Shown here piece by piece: positions 41,982-49,622 of a stretch of 51,492 nt of DNA (positions are counted from its first letter, which is position 1; every line of letters starts with the position of its first letter). Source of the DNA: Bryobacterales bacterium (GTDB taxonomy: Bacteria > Acidobacteriota > Terriglobia > Bryobacterales > Bryobacteraceae); NCBI GenBank assembly GCA_025350625.1, contig JANXXL010000127.1, forward strand, positions 1-51,492, written 5' to 3'. The position numbers were made by a program, and so were the translations under genes. Below the pieces are notes generated by a model. That model made no database searches, was not told where the DNA came from, and was given only the letters and a program-made list of their open reading frames with translations.

Positions 41982-43841
41982 ATGACCTCGAATTTTGCCC
42001 GGCGAGCGCTTCTGTTCGCGGTTGTAGCGGTATTGGCGGTATCGACGCTGGTTGCCCAAGAGCTTCCCGTGATCGCGGTAAACGACAATCGAACTCCCGC
42101 GGGCAGCCTGCGCAACGGCGTGCTGACCCTCCAACTCGAGTTACGCAAGGGCGATTGGCATCCGGAAGGCGAGACTGGCGAGACCATTCCCGTGTACGCG
42201 TTTGGCGAGCCAGGCAAGTCCCTGCAGATTCCGAGTCCTACCATTCGCGTTCCGCAGGGCACCACCATCGATATCGCTCTGCACAGCACTCTCAGCGTTC
42301 CGGCTACTCTGCACGGATTGCATCAACGTCCAGGGAACGACGGCGATGTGATTAACGTGGCCCCAGGCGCGACCGAGCACATACATTTTATCGCCGGAGT
42401 CGCGGGCACCTATTCCTATTGGGCGCGGACTCCCGACGGGCAGCGCGACGACCGCCGCGTGGTCGACTCTTTGCTGGGTGGAGCTTTCGTGGTGGACCCG
42501 CCGGGCGCAACCGGCCGGGATCGCATCTTCGTTCTGGAACGCTGGAACGGACCGACGCGCACGGCTATCAACGGCAAGTCCTGGCCCTACACAGAGCGGC
42601 TGAACTATGAAGTGGGCGAGAAGGTCCACTGGCGTGTGATCAATGTGTCCGATCTCAGCCATCCCATGCACCTGCACGGATTTCACTTCGAGCTGAATGG
42701 CGCGGGCGACGGAGAGAACTACAAAGTCTTCGCTCCGGGAGAAGAACCCGTCGAGTTCACGCATTCCGCGGAAATCGGTGAGACTTTCGAGATGACGTGG
42801 GTTCCGAAAGAACCCGGCCGTTGGTTATACCATTGCCACCGGATTCCACATATGCGGCTGCCGATCGCCCTCGACCCGAGCGATGTAGACGTGCTCGATA
42901 ACCACGCCCACATGCACGGAATGGATTCGGATTACGAAGGCATGGGCGGCATGATCATGGGGATCACCGTGACGGGCCGCTCCACCAAAGATACCGAGAA
43001 CGGTTGGAAGCCCGAACGCCGGTTGGAACTCGCAATCGCCGAGCGGCAGGAAGATTCGAGATTTTTCGAGCTCTCCTTGCGCGATCTGGAGTCCCATTCC
43101 GCCAAAGCAAAGGTGCAGAAGAGTCCCGCGCTCACGGGTCCGGTGCTGGTCCTGACGCAGAATCAGCCGGTGGAAATTTCCATCGTCAACAAGCTCAAGG
43201 AGGCCACCAGCATCCACTGGCACGGCATCGAGCTTGAAAGCTATTACGACGGCGTCCCGGGATGGGGCGGCGTCGGCGACAAAAAGACCCCGGCCGTGGA
43301 ACCTGGACAAACCTTCACCGTCAAAATGGCCCCGCCGCGCGCCGGAACATTCATGTATCACACCCACTGGCACGACGCTGCGCAACTGACCGGCGGGATT
43401 CACGGAGCGCTGATCGTGATACCGCCGGGGCAGAACTACGATCCCGCCACCGACAAGAGCTTTATGTTCAGCCAGGGTCCGAACGAACCGTTCGGCGCAG
43501 CCATGACTCTGATCAACGGCTCGCCGCAGCCTGACACAATGGAGCTATGCACGGGCGTCACCTATCGTTTCCGGTTTATCAACATCACACCGTCGGTCAA
43601 CAATCTCCGGGTGTCGCTGCAAAACGCCAACGGCCCTGTGGAATGGCGCCTCTTAGCCAAAGATGCTGCGAACGTGAAGGGCACGCCGATGCAGCGTGCG
43701 GAACAGCTAATCGCCGTGGGCGAGACGTTCGATTTTGAATACAAGGCCACGTCGCCGCAGGAATTGCTGCTGGTGGGATTGTCCCCGAATAACAACCGCC
43801 GGGCCGTCCAGACGATTACCTTTTCCGATCCCCCAAAATAG
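41982..43841 (+). CDS. Multicopper oxidase, permuted motif order
   Basis: 619 residues, signal peptide at 1-26. Copper motifs appear in the reverse of laccase order. HPMHLHG (H227-H232) and HCHRIPHM (H284, C285, H286, H290) come first. Then IHWHG (H412, H414) and YHTHWHD (H460, H462, H464). An N-terminal cupredoxin-like domain (HGLHQRPGNDGD, GTYSYWAR) looks like a domain that lost its His ligands, and a copper-free domain closes the protein. A complete type 1 plus trinuclear set can still be assembled. It probably oxidises metal ions, phenols or other organics in the periplasm. GGAG precedes ATG 41982. Confidence 0.92.
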   Translation: MTSNFARRALLFAVVAVLAVSTLVAQELPVIAVNDNRTPAGSLRNGVLTLQLELRKGDWHPEGETGETIPVYAFGEPGKSLQIPSPTIRVPQGTTIDIALHSTLSVPATLHGLHQRPGNDGDVINVAPGATEHIHFIAGVAGTYSYWARTPDGQRDDRRVVDSLLGGAFVVDPPGATGRDRIFVLERWNGPTRTAINGKSWPYTERLNYEVGEKVHWRVINVSDLSHPMHLHGFHFELNGAGDGENYKVFAPGEEPVEFTHSAEIGETFEMTWVPKEPGRWLYHCHRIPHMRLPIALDPSDVDVLDNHAHMHGMDSDYEGMGGMIMGITVTGRSTKDTENGWKPERRLELAIAERQEDSRFFELSLRDLESHSAKAKVQKSPALTGPVLVLTQNQPVEISIVNKLKEATSIHWHGIELESYYDGVPGWGGVGDKKTPAVEPGQTFTVKMAPPRAGTFMYHTHWHDAAQLTGGIHGALIVIPPGQNYDPATDKSFMFSQGPNEPFGAAMTLINGSPQPDTMELCTGVTYRFRFINITPSVNNLRVSLQNANGPVEWRLLAKDAANVKGTPMQRAEQLIAVGETFDFEYKATSPQELLLVGLSPNNNRRAVQTITFSDPPK

Positions 43842-43901
43842 GCGGAACCCCAGGACGGAACTCAAACGGGGTGTTCCTCCGAGACCCACCCCGCGAGTGC
43901 A

Positions 43902-43930
43902 ATGCCCTTCATGAAAAGCTGGGGCATGTT
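43902..43930 (+). terminator. Possible terminator after the multicopper oxidase
   Basis: ATGCCC ... GGGCAT with a 14-base loop, followed by GTTT. It is a weak stem, called because of its place about 60 bases after the oxidase stop. Confidence 0.3.
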
Positions 43931-43935
43931 TACTC

Positions 43936-43953
43936 AATCCTAGCACTAGGATT
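43936..43953. promoter_or_regulatory. 18-bp near-perfect palindrome before acetamidase gene
   Basis: AATCCTAG-CA-CTAGGATT, perfect 8-base arms with a 2-base centre, 41 bases before the acetamidase/formamidase ATG. It looks like an operator for a dimeric regulator. CTATACA (43963-43969), a little further down, could serve as a -10 box. Confidence 0.55.
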
Positions 43954-43993
43954 AAGGTAAATCTATACAAATTTCGTCAAGGAGCGAATCAGG

Positions 43994-45007
43994 ATGATAA
44001 GATTATCCCCACTTGCAACAACCGGCGTTCTTTTGGCGACCGTCGTCTCGATAAATGCGGAAACCCACGAGTTAAGGCTCATTCCAGCCAACGTCCATTG
44101 GGGCTATTACGACGCACGCCTAAAGCCGGCGCTGAAAATCGCTTCCGGAGACACGGTTCGAATCGAAACCATGCTGGCGGGTGGCTTGGAACGCCTGAAA
44201 ATGGTTGGGGTTACAGACTCCGAGATTCCTGATGCGCTAAAACGGGTCGAAAGCGCCGTGACCGATCGTGGTCCCGGAGCGCATCCGCTCACCGGCCCCA
44301 TTTACGTGGAAGGTGCCGAGCCAGGGGACACCGTAGAAGTGCGTATCCAGAGTTTCGAATTCCTGCATCCCTACGGCGTGACGGGATTCCGGCCCGGCAG
44401 CGGCACGCTCCCCGACGACTTTCCTTACGCGCGATTCAAGCTGATTCGCCTCGATCCCCAAGCCGGCACCGCGGCATTTGGACCGGGCGTGACGCTCAAG
44501 TTGGCGCCGTTTTGGGGTTCCATTGGGGTGGCTCCGCCCTTGATGATGCGGCGTATTTCGAGCGGGCCTCCGGGCGCGCACGCCGGTAATCTCGACAATA
44601 AAGAACTAGTAGCCGGCTCGTCGCTCTACTTACCAGTCCACGTGCCAGGCGCATTGATTTCGATCGGCGACGGGCACGCCTTGCAGGGAGACGGCGAAGT
44701 GACGGTGACAGCGGTCGAGACTTCGCTGCGAGGCACGGTACAGATATTCGTCCACAAGGGAAAACCGATCCGCTGGCCCCGCGCGGAGACCCCGACCCAT
44801 TTCATCACCATGGGTCTCCATCCCGACCTGGATGAAGCCGCTCGAATAGCCACGCGCGAGATGATCGATTTTCTGGTCTCCGAAAAAGGATTGTCCCGCG
44901 ACGACGCCTATATCCTGTGCTCATTGGCAGTGGATCTCCACGTTACCCAACTGGTCGATGACACTAAAGGGATACACGCAATGCTGCCCAAGTCGATTCT
45001 GCATTAG
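43994..45007 (+). CDS. Exported acetamidase/formamidase-family protein
   Basis: 337 residues with a signal peptide (MIRLSPLATTGVLLATVVS). The family landmarks are NVHWGYYDARLKPALKIASGD, HPLTGPIYVEGAEPGDTVEVR, HAGNLDNKEL, the VHVPGALISIGDGHALQGDGEV core and the ETPTHFITMG region. Family enzymes release ammonia from short amides. An exported member is less common. AAGGAG lies upstream of ATG 43994. Confidence 0.9.
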   Translation: MIRLSPLATTGVLLATVVSINAETHELRLIPANVHWGYYDARLKPALKIASGDTVRIETMLAGGLERLKMVGVTDSEIPDALKRVESAVTDRGPGAHPLTGPIYVEGAEPGDTVEVRIQSFEFLHPYGVTGFRPGSGTLPDDFPYARFKLIRLDPQAGTAAFGPGVTLKLAPFWGSIGVAPPLMMRRISSGPPGAHAGNLDNKELVAGSSLYLPVHVPGALISIGDGHALQGDGEVTVTAVETSLRGTVQIFVHKGKPIRWPRAETPTHFITMGLHPDLDEAARIATREMIDFLVSEKGLSRDDAYILCSLAVDLHVTQLVDDTKGIHAMLPKSILH

Positions 45008-45040
45008 ACGGCTTGGAAGCCGGAGTGGGCTACTTTGAAT

Positions 45041-45430
45041 TTAGGTGAACCTTTGCGATTTCCCAAGATGACGTTGTAACCATCCAACGAGTTTCGTCAG
45101 TAACGGCACCTCAAAGAGGAAGATCACAAGAAACGACGCGAATCCCCAGCGAAACTGGACTTGCCGCAGGAATATCCAAAAGCCCATGGCATGAAGCAAA
45201 AACACGCCTCCAAGGAAAATCCAAAATCTCTTTGTATGCCAGTAGCGCCGAGATTCCTTGATGATTATTGCAAATCCGCCGAGGGTAGAGATCACAAAGC
45301 CGAGCCACTTGGTGTACGAATCACGCGGCACGTCGTAACTGACGGCCAGATACGCGCTTATAACTAGGATCAGGCTACCAACTATCACCAGTGCGTACTC
45401 AATTAGCGTCCGTTTCCGGTTGGAACCCAT
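45041..45430 (-). CDS. Four-helix membrane protein, 129 aa, unknown
   Basis: Predicted helices at about 11-28, 43-58, 70-86 and 95-113. The loops are basic (KESRRYWHTKRF, RQVQFRW) and the C-terminus is positively charged. Lower GC than the flanking genes. No family recognised. The start codon lies within a 16-base tandem repeat (45420-45451). Confidence 0.65.
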   Translation of the reverse strand: MGSNRKRTLIEYALVIVGSLILVISAYLAVSYDVPRDSYTKWLGFVISTLGGFAIIIKESRRYWHTKRFWIFLGGVFLLHAMGFWIFLRQVQFRWGFASFLVIFLFEVPLLTKLVGWLQRHLGKSQRFT

Positions 45431-45451
45431 AGTAATTGGAACCTATAGTAA
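45420..45451. repeat. 16-bp tandem duplication at a start codon
   Basis: TTGGAACCCATAGTAA is followed directly by TTGGAACCTATAGTAA, with one difference. The ATG of the minus-strand membrane-protein gene (45428-45430 on the complement) lies in the first copy; the second copy reads TAT instead of CAT. The remaining gap to 45667 shows no gene. Confidence 0.6.
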
Positions 45452-45667
45452 CGAGACTGAGGAACTGCTGCTAGAACAATATCACGCCGTTACGCTGCTC
45501 TTTCTAACTGCCGTGCGTCGACTTCGAGCAGGGTTACTATGTCCGACACTTCCTACCGCCGGGAAGGAGTCCGGGAAGCCGGTCCGGTTGACTTCGAAAT
45601 CGCCCGATTGTACGATTAGTTCGCTGCCCATGGGGCGGCATTCACGCGGTGTCCCTGGAGGGTTTGC

Positions 45668-46489
45668 TTGTTACCGTTATTTAGAAAATGGCTCACCGTC
45701 GCTGTGGCGGTGTCGGGAATGTTGTCGCTGACGGGGCTGCCGGCGGCCGCTCAAGCGACTGCCGCCCGCGGTCCGAGAACAGCAGACGGCAAACCCAACC
45801 TCAACGGCATCTGGCAGGTTCTGACCACTGCCAACTGGGATCTCTTGGGGCACGCGGCCGCCGCGGGTCCGATGGTGCCGCTGGGTGCGATCGGCGCCAT
45901 GCCTGCCGGGCAAGGCGTGGTCGAGGGTGAAGAGATTCCGTATAAACCGGAGGCGCTCGCGACCAAGAAACAGAACTTTGCCAAGCGCCTGGAGCTAGAT
46001 CCCGAAGTGAAGTGCTATCTGCCGGGTGTCCCGCGCGCCACCTACATGCCGTTTCCCTTCCAGATCGTGCAAACCCCGCAATATATTCTGATCAGCTACG
46101 AATACGCCAACGCGGTGCGAACCATTTATATGAAGGACCCCGGCCCCAGCCCAATCGATAGCTGGATGGGACAATCGGTAGGCCATTGGGAAGGCGATAC
46201 GCTGGTGGTGGACGTGACCGGCCTGAACGATCAATCCTGGTTTGACCGCGCAGGCGACTTCCATAGCGATGCCTTGCACGTAGTCGAACGATACACCCTT
46301 CGCGGGACTGATACGCTGATGTATGAGGCCACCATAGAGGACAAGAATGTCTTTACCCGTCCGTGGAAGATCAGCATGCCCATCTACCGGCGCCTGGAAA
46401 AGAACGTCCAACTGATGGAATTCAAGTGCGTCGAGTTTGTGGAAGAATTGATGTACGGGAAGTATCGTAAGCCGCCGGCGAAGCCGTAG
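45668..46489 (+). CDS. Exported 'RTADGKPNLNGIW' protein A
   Basis: 273 residues from TTG 45668 (GGAGGG upstream), signal peptide to about residue 30. Motif RTADGKPNLNGIW at 37-49, then the core GHWEGDTLVVDVTG, VERYTLRGTDTLMYE and FTRPW. It shares the core with the next gene, so the two are paralogues. Function unknown; proteins with these motifs are abundant in acidobacterial secretomes. Confidence 0.8.
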   Translation: MLPLFRKWLTVAVAVSGMLSLTGLPAAAQATAARGPRTADGKPNLNGIWQVLTTANWDLLGHAAAAGPMVPLGAIGAMPAGQGVVEGEEIPYKPEALATKKQNFAKRLELDPEVKCYLPGVPRATYMPFPFQIVQTPQYILISYEYANAVRTIYMKDPGPSPIDSWMGQSVGHWEGDTLVVDVTGLNDQSWFDRAGDFHSDALHVVERYTLRGTDTLMYEATIEDKNVFTRPWKISMPIYRRLEKNVQLMEFKCVEFVEELMYGKYRKPPAKP

Positions 46490-46498
46490 GAGATGTTG

Positions 46499-47470
46499 AT
46501 GAATTCGCAATGGTTGATCGTCGCGTGTCTGGCCGCAGCCTTGGCGCAGGGGCAAACCAAGCCTGCAAAAGCCACTGGATACACTCCACCGCGAACCGCC
46601 GATGGCCAGCCCGATCTCCAGGGCATCTGGAATAACGCCACAATTACGGCTCTCGAGCGCCCCCCCTCGCTAGCCGGGAAGGCATTTTTCACCCCAGCCG
46701 AAGCCGCTGCTTTTGAAAAGTTGACGGCGCTTCAGAACAATCGGGATGAGCGCGGTCCCGATGGGGCGACGGACGTCGCGGGCGCTTATAACCAGGCGTG
46801 GTTTGACCGTGGAACCAAGGTGGTGGGAACGCTGCGCACTTCGTTAATCGTCGATCCGCCCGAGGGCAAGATCCCGTATAACGAGGCCGCGCAGAAGCGA
46901 CTGGCAGCGGCGGTCGATTACACGCGGGCTCATCCCGCGGATGGTCCTGAAAACCTGACCTTGCAGGACCGCTGTCTGGTATGGGCCACCGCCGGCCCCC
47001 CCATGCTTCCCGGCCCCTACAATGACAATTATCAGATTTTCCAGGGGCCCGGCTATGTCGCGATCGTGGTCGAAATGATCCACGACGTGCGGGTTATTCC
47101 CACCGACGGACGGCCCCATTTGCCGGACAGCGTGCGCCTCTGGAGAGGCGACTCGCGCGGGCATTGGGAGGGCAATACGCTGGTGGTCGAAACCACCAAC
47201 TTCAACGGTAAATCGCACTTTCGCGGTGCCACCGAGAAAATGCACTTGATCGAGCGCTTTACCCGCACGGCCGCGGATACGCTCACTTACGAATTTACCG
47301 TGGACGATCCGGCGACATTTGCGAAACCGTGGACGGCCTCGATTCCGATGGTGAAGTCCGACGGACCGATCTATGAGTATGCGTGCCACGAGGGGAATTA
47401 TGCAGTCCCCGGAATTCTCGCCGGAGCGCGGCTTCAGGAAAAGAAGCTCGCCGAGAGCGGTAGGAAGTAA
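46499..47470 (+). CDS. Exported 'RTADGQPDLQGIW' protein B
   Basis: 323 residues. ATG 46499 is preferred because AGGAG is six bases upstream; ATG 46493 touches the AGGAG. Signal peptide MNSQWLIVACLAAALAQGQ, motif RTADGQPDLQGIW at 32-44, and the shared core GHWEGNTLVVETTNF, IERFTRTAADTLTYE and FAKPW. It has an additional middle part absent from protein A (AQKRLAAAVDYTRAHP). It starts nine bases after protein A. Confidence 0.82.
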   Translation: MNSQWLIVACLAAALAQGQTKPAKATGYTPPRTADGQPDLQGIWNNATITALERPPSLAGKAFFTPAEAAAFEKLTALQNNRDERGPDGATDVAGAYNQAWFDRGTKVVGTLRTSLIVDPPEGKIPYNEAAQKRLAAAVDYTRAHPADGPENLTLQDRCLVWATAGPPMLPGPYNDNYQIFQGPGYVAIVVEMIHDVRVIPTDGRPHLPDSVRLWRGDSRGHWEGNTLVVETTNFNGKSHFRGATEKMHLIERFTRTAADTLTYEFTVDDPATFAKPWTASIPMVKSDGPIYEYACHEGNYAVPGILAGARLQEKKLAESGRK

Positions 47471-47513
47471 ACGACAAACCAGAAGCGGTTCAAATTACTG
47501 AAAGGAGTTTATT

Positions 47514-47927
47514 ATGCGATCGAAAATAATCGGGTTGGCGATTGGTTCTGCGCTGCTGCTAGGGGTCCCGGCATGGGCGCATCATGCGTTCACGGCGGAG
47601 TTCGACGGCAATAAGCCGGTGAAGCTGCGCGGCACCGTGACCAAGATGGAATGGATTAATCCGCATGCCTGGATTCACATGGACGTTAAGGAATCGGATG
47701 GCAAGGTGACCAACTGGATGGTCGAGTGCGGCAGTCCCAATACGCTGCTGCGCCGCGGCGTCAACAAGAGTTCGGTGACGGCGGGGATGGAGATCTACGT
47801 CGACGGCTATCAGTCGAAGGACGGGACCAATAGGGCCAATGGCCGCGACGTAACGTTCCCGGACGGCAAGAAGCTGTTCCTCGGTTCTTCGAACACCGGG
47901 GCCCCCGGCGATTCACCAGAAAAATAG
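47514..47927 (+). CDS. DUF6152-family exported protein, His at mature N-terminus
   Basis: 137 residues. The signal peptide ends AWA before His23-His24 (HHAFTAEFDG), so the mature protein probably begins with His. The DUF6152 core is KLRGTVTKMEWINPHAWIHM then VECGSPNTLLRRGV. The family is a small beta barrel with unknown role. The N-terminal His and the NPHAWIH motif could together bind copper (inference by analogy to His-brace and CopC proteins). Shine-Dalgarno AAAGGAG just upstream. Confidence 0.88.
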   Translation: MRSKIIGLAIGSALLLGVPAWAHHAFTAEFDGNKPVKLRGTVTKMEWINPHAWIHMDVKESDGKVTNWMVECGSPNTLLRRGVNKSSVTAGMEIYVDGYQSKDGTNRANGRDVTFPDGKKLFLGSSNTGAPGDSPEK

Positions 47928-47935
47928 GAGACAAA

Positions 47936-49621
47936 ATGCGCGCAAGAACCCTGTTGTTCATCGGGACCGCGAGTCTAACTGCCGCTTGGTTCCTCGCGGG
48001 ACCCGGATCGCTCGTTAGCCAGACGCCCAGCTCGACGGCCCTCACCGGCTTGGTGAGTTCCACCGAGGAAGGGCCCATGGAGGGCGTGATGGTGAGCGCC
48101 AAGAAAACCGGTGGCACCATCACCATCACAGTGGCAAGCGATCAGAACGGCCGTTATAGCTTCCCGCGGAATCGTCTCGAAGCCGGTTCGTACACGCTAC
48201 GCACCCGCGCAGTGGGTTATGACCTGGACGATCCGGGCGCCGTCGAGGTGACGCCGGCCAAGGCCGCTGCGGAAGTGAATCTGAAGCTGCACAAAGCATC
48301 GAATTTGGCGGCGCAGATCACTAATGCGGAATGGATTCTGAGTATTCCCACGGCCGATAAGCAAAAAGGGTTCATGCTGAATTGCGTGCAGTGCCACACG
48401 GTGGAGCGCATTTTGCGATCCAAGCACGACGCGGCTGAATTTTTGAAGGTAATGGAGCGGATGGGTAGCTACGCGAATCAGTCGTTCCAGTATCACCCGC
48501 AAAAGCGTATGGCGATGCGGATGCTCGAAGTGCGCGGAGAAGAGTTAGACAAAACCAGGCAGCGGCAAGCCGATTTCCTGGCCGCTCATAATCTGAGCAC
48601 TGGGGCGACCTGGCCTTATGACTTCAAGACGCTGCCTCGGCCCAAGGGCAGCAGCACCAAGGTGATTATCACTGAGTACGATCTGCCTCGTCGCACCATC
48701 GAACCGCACGACGTGATGATGGATTTAGACGGCAACGTATGGTATTCGAGTTTTGGCGAACAGTCGGTGGGCAAAATGGATCCGCTGACCGGTAAGATCA
48801 CCGAATACAACATTCCGATCCAGAAGCAGGGCTGGCCGACGGGTGAACTGGGACTCGAGTCCGATCGCGACGGGAATCTATGGTTCGGCATGACCTACCA
48901 GGCCGCAGTCGCGAAGTTTGACCGGAAGGCCGAAAAGTTTCAGATCTATCTTCCCCCAGCCGAGTACAACAAAGACATGACGCAAATCAACATGGCGGCT
49001 CCGCAGAGCAGCCACGTGGATGGTAAATTTTGGTCCCAGAATAATGGCTTCGCGGTGATTCACCGCTACGACATTGCGACCGGCCAAACCGAAACCTTCG
49101 CGCCCTTCAAGAATTCGAAGGAAGGCGAGAACCACAATATTTACGATGTGATTCCCGACGCGCAAAACAACGCCTACTTCACGGATTTCGCGCAAGAACA
49201 CATCGGGCGTCTGGACGCCAAGACCGGTAAGATTTCGCTGTGGCCGACTCCCACCAAGGATTCCGCGCCGCGCCGGGGACAGATGGATGCGCAAGGCCGC
49301 ATCTGGTTCGGCGAGTATCGCGGCAACCGCATCGGCATGTTCGACACCAAGACTGAGAAGTTCCAGGAGTGGGAAGCGCCCACTCCGTGGAGCGCTCCCT
49401 ACGACGCGACCATGGATAAAACCGGACATGTCTGGACCGGTTCCATGACTACTGACCGCGTGATCCGCCTCGATCCCAAGACCGGCAAAATGGACGAGTA
49501 TCTACTGCCAAAGTCGACCAACATCCGCCGGGTGTTCGTAGACGATCGCGGAGCGACGCCGGCATTATGGGTGGGCAGCAATCACGGTGCTTCCATCGTG
49601 AAGCTGGAGCCGCTGGATTAA
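47936..49621 (+). CDS. Fusion: regulatory-like domain, c-type haem, Vgb-like propeller
   Basis: 561 residues in three parts. After the signal peptide, residues about 35-118 are a carboxypeptidase-regulatory-like domain (ALTGLVSSTEEGPMEGVMVS). Residues about 130-220 hold one haem motif C150-V-Q-C153-H154 with several later Met. Residues about 240-560 form a seven-bladed propeller resembling virginiamycin B lyase (EPHDVMMDLDGNVWYSS, GQMDAQGRIWFGE, YDATMDKTGHVWTG). Fusion of these three modules suggests an exported redox or sensing enzyme. Eight bases after the DUF6152 gene. Confidence 0.85.
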   Translation: MRARTLLFIGTASLTAAWFLAGPGSLVSQTPSSTALTGLVSSTEEGPMEGVMVSAKKTGGTITITVASDQNGRYSFPRNRLEAGSYTLRTRAVGYDLDDPGAVEVTPAKAAAEVNLKLHKASNLAAQITNAEWILSIPTADKQKGFMLNCVQCHTVERILRSKHDAAEFLKVMERMGSYANQSFQYHPQKRMAMRMLEVRGEELDKTRQRQADFLAAHNLSTGATWPYDFKTLPRPKGSSTKVIITEYDLPRRTIEPHDVMMDLDGNVWYSSFGEQSVGKMDPLTGKITEYNIPIQKQGWPTGELGLESDRDGNLWFGMTYQAAVAKFDRKAEKFQIYLPPAEYNKDMTQINMAAPQSSHVDGKFWSQNNGFAVIHRYDIATGQTETFAPFKNSKEGENHNIYDVIPDAQNNAYFTDFAQEHIGRLDAKTGKISLWPTPTKDSAPRRGQMDAQGRIWFGEYRGNRIGMFDTKTEKFQEWEAPTPWSAPYDATMDKTGHVWTGSMTTDRVIRLDPKTGKMDEYLLPKSTNIRRVFVDDRGATPALWVGSNHGASIVKLEPLD

Positions 49622-49622
49622 T

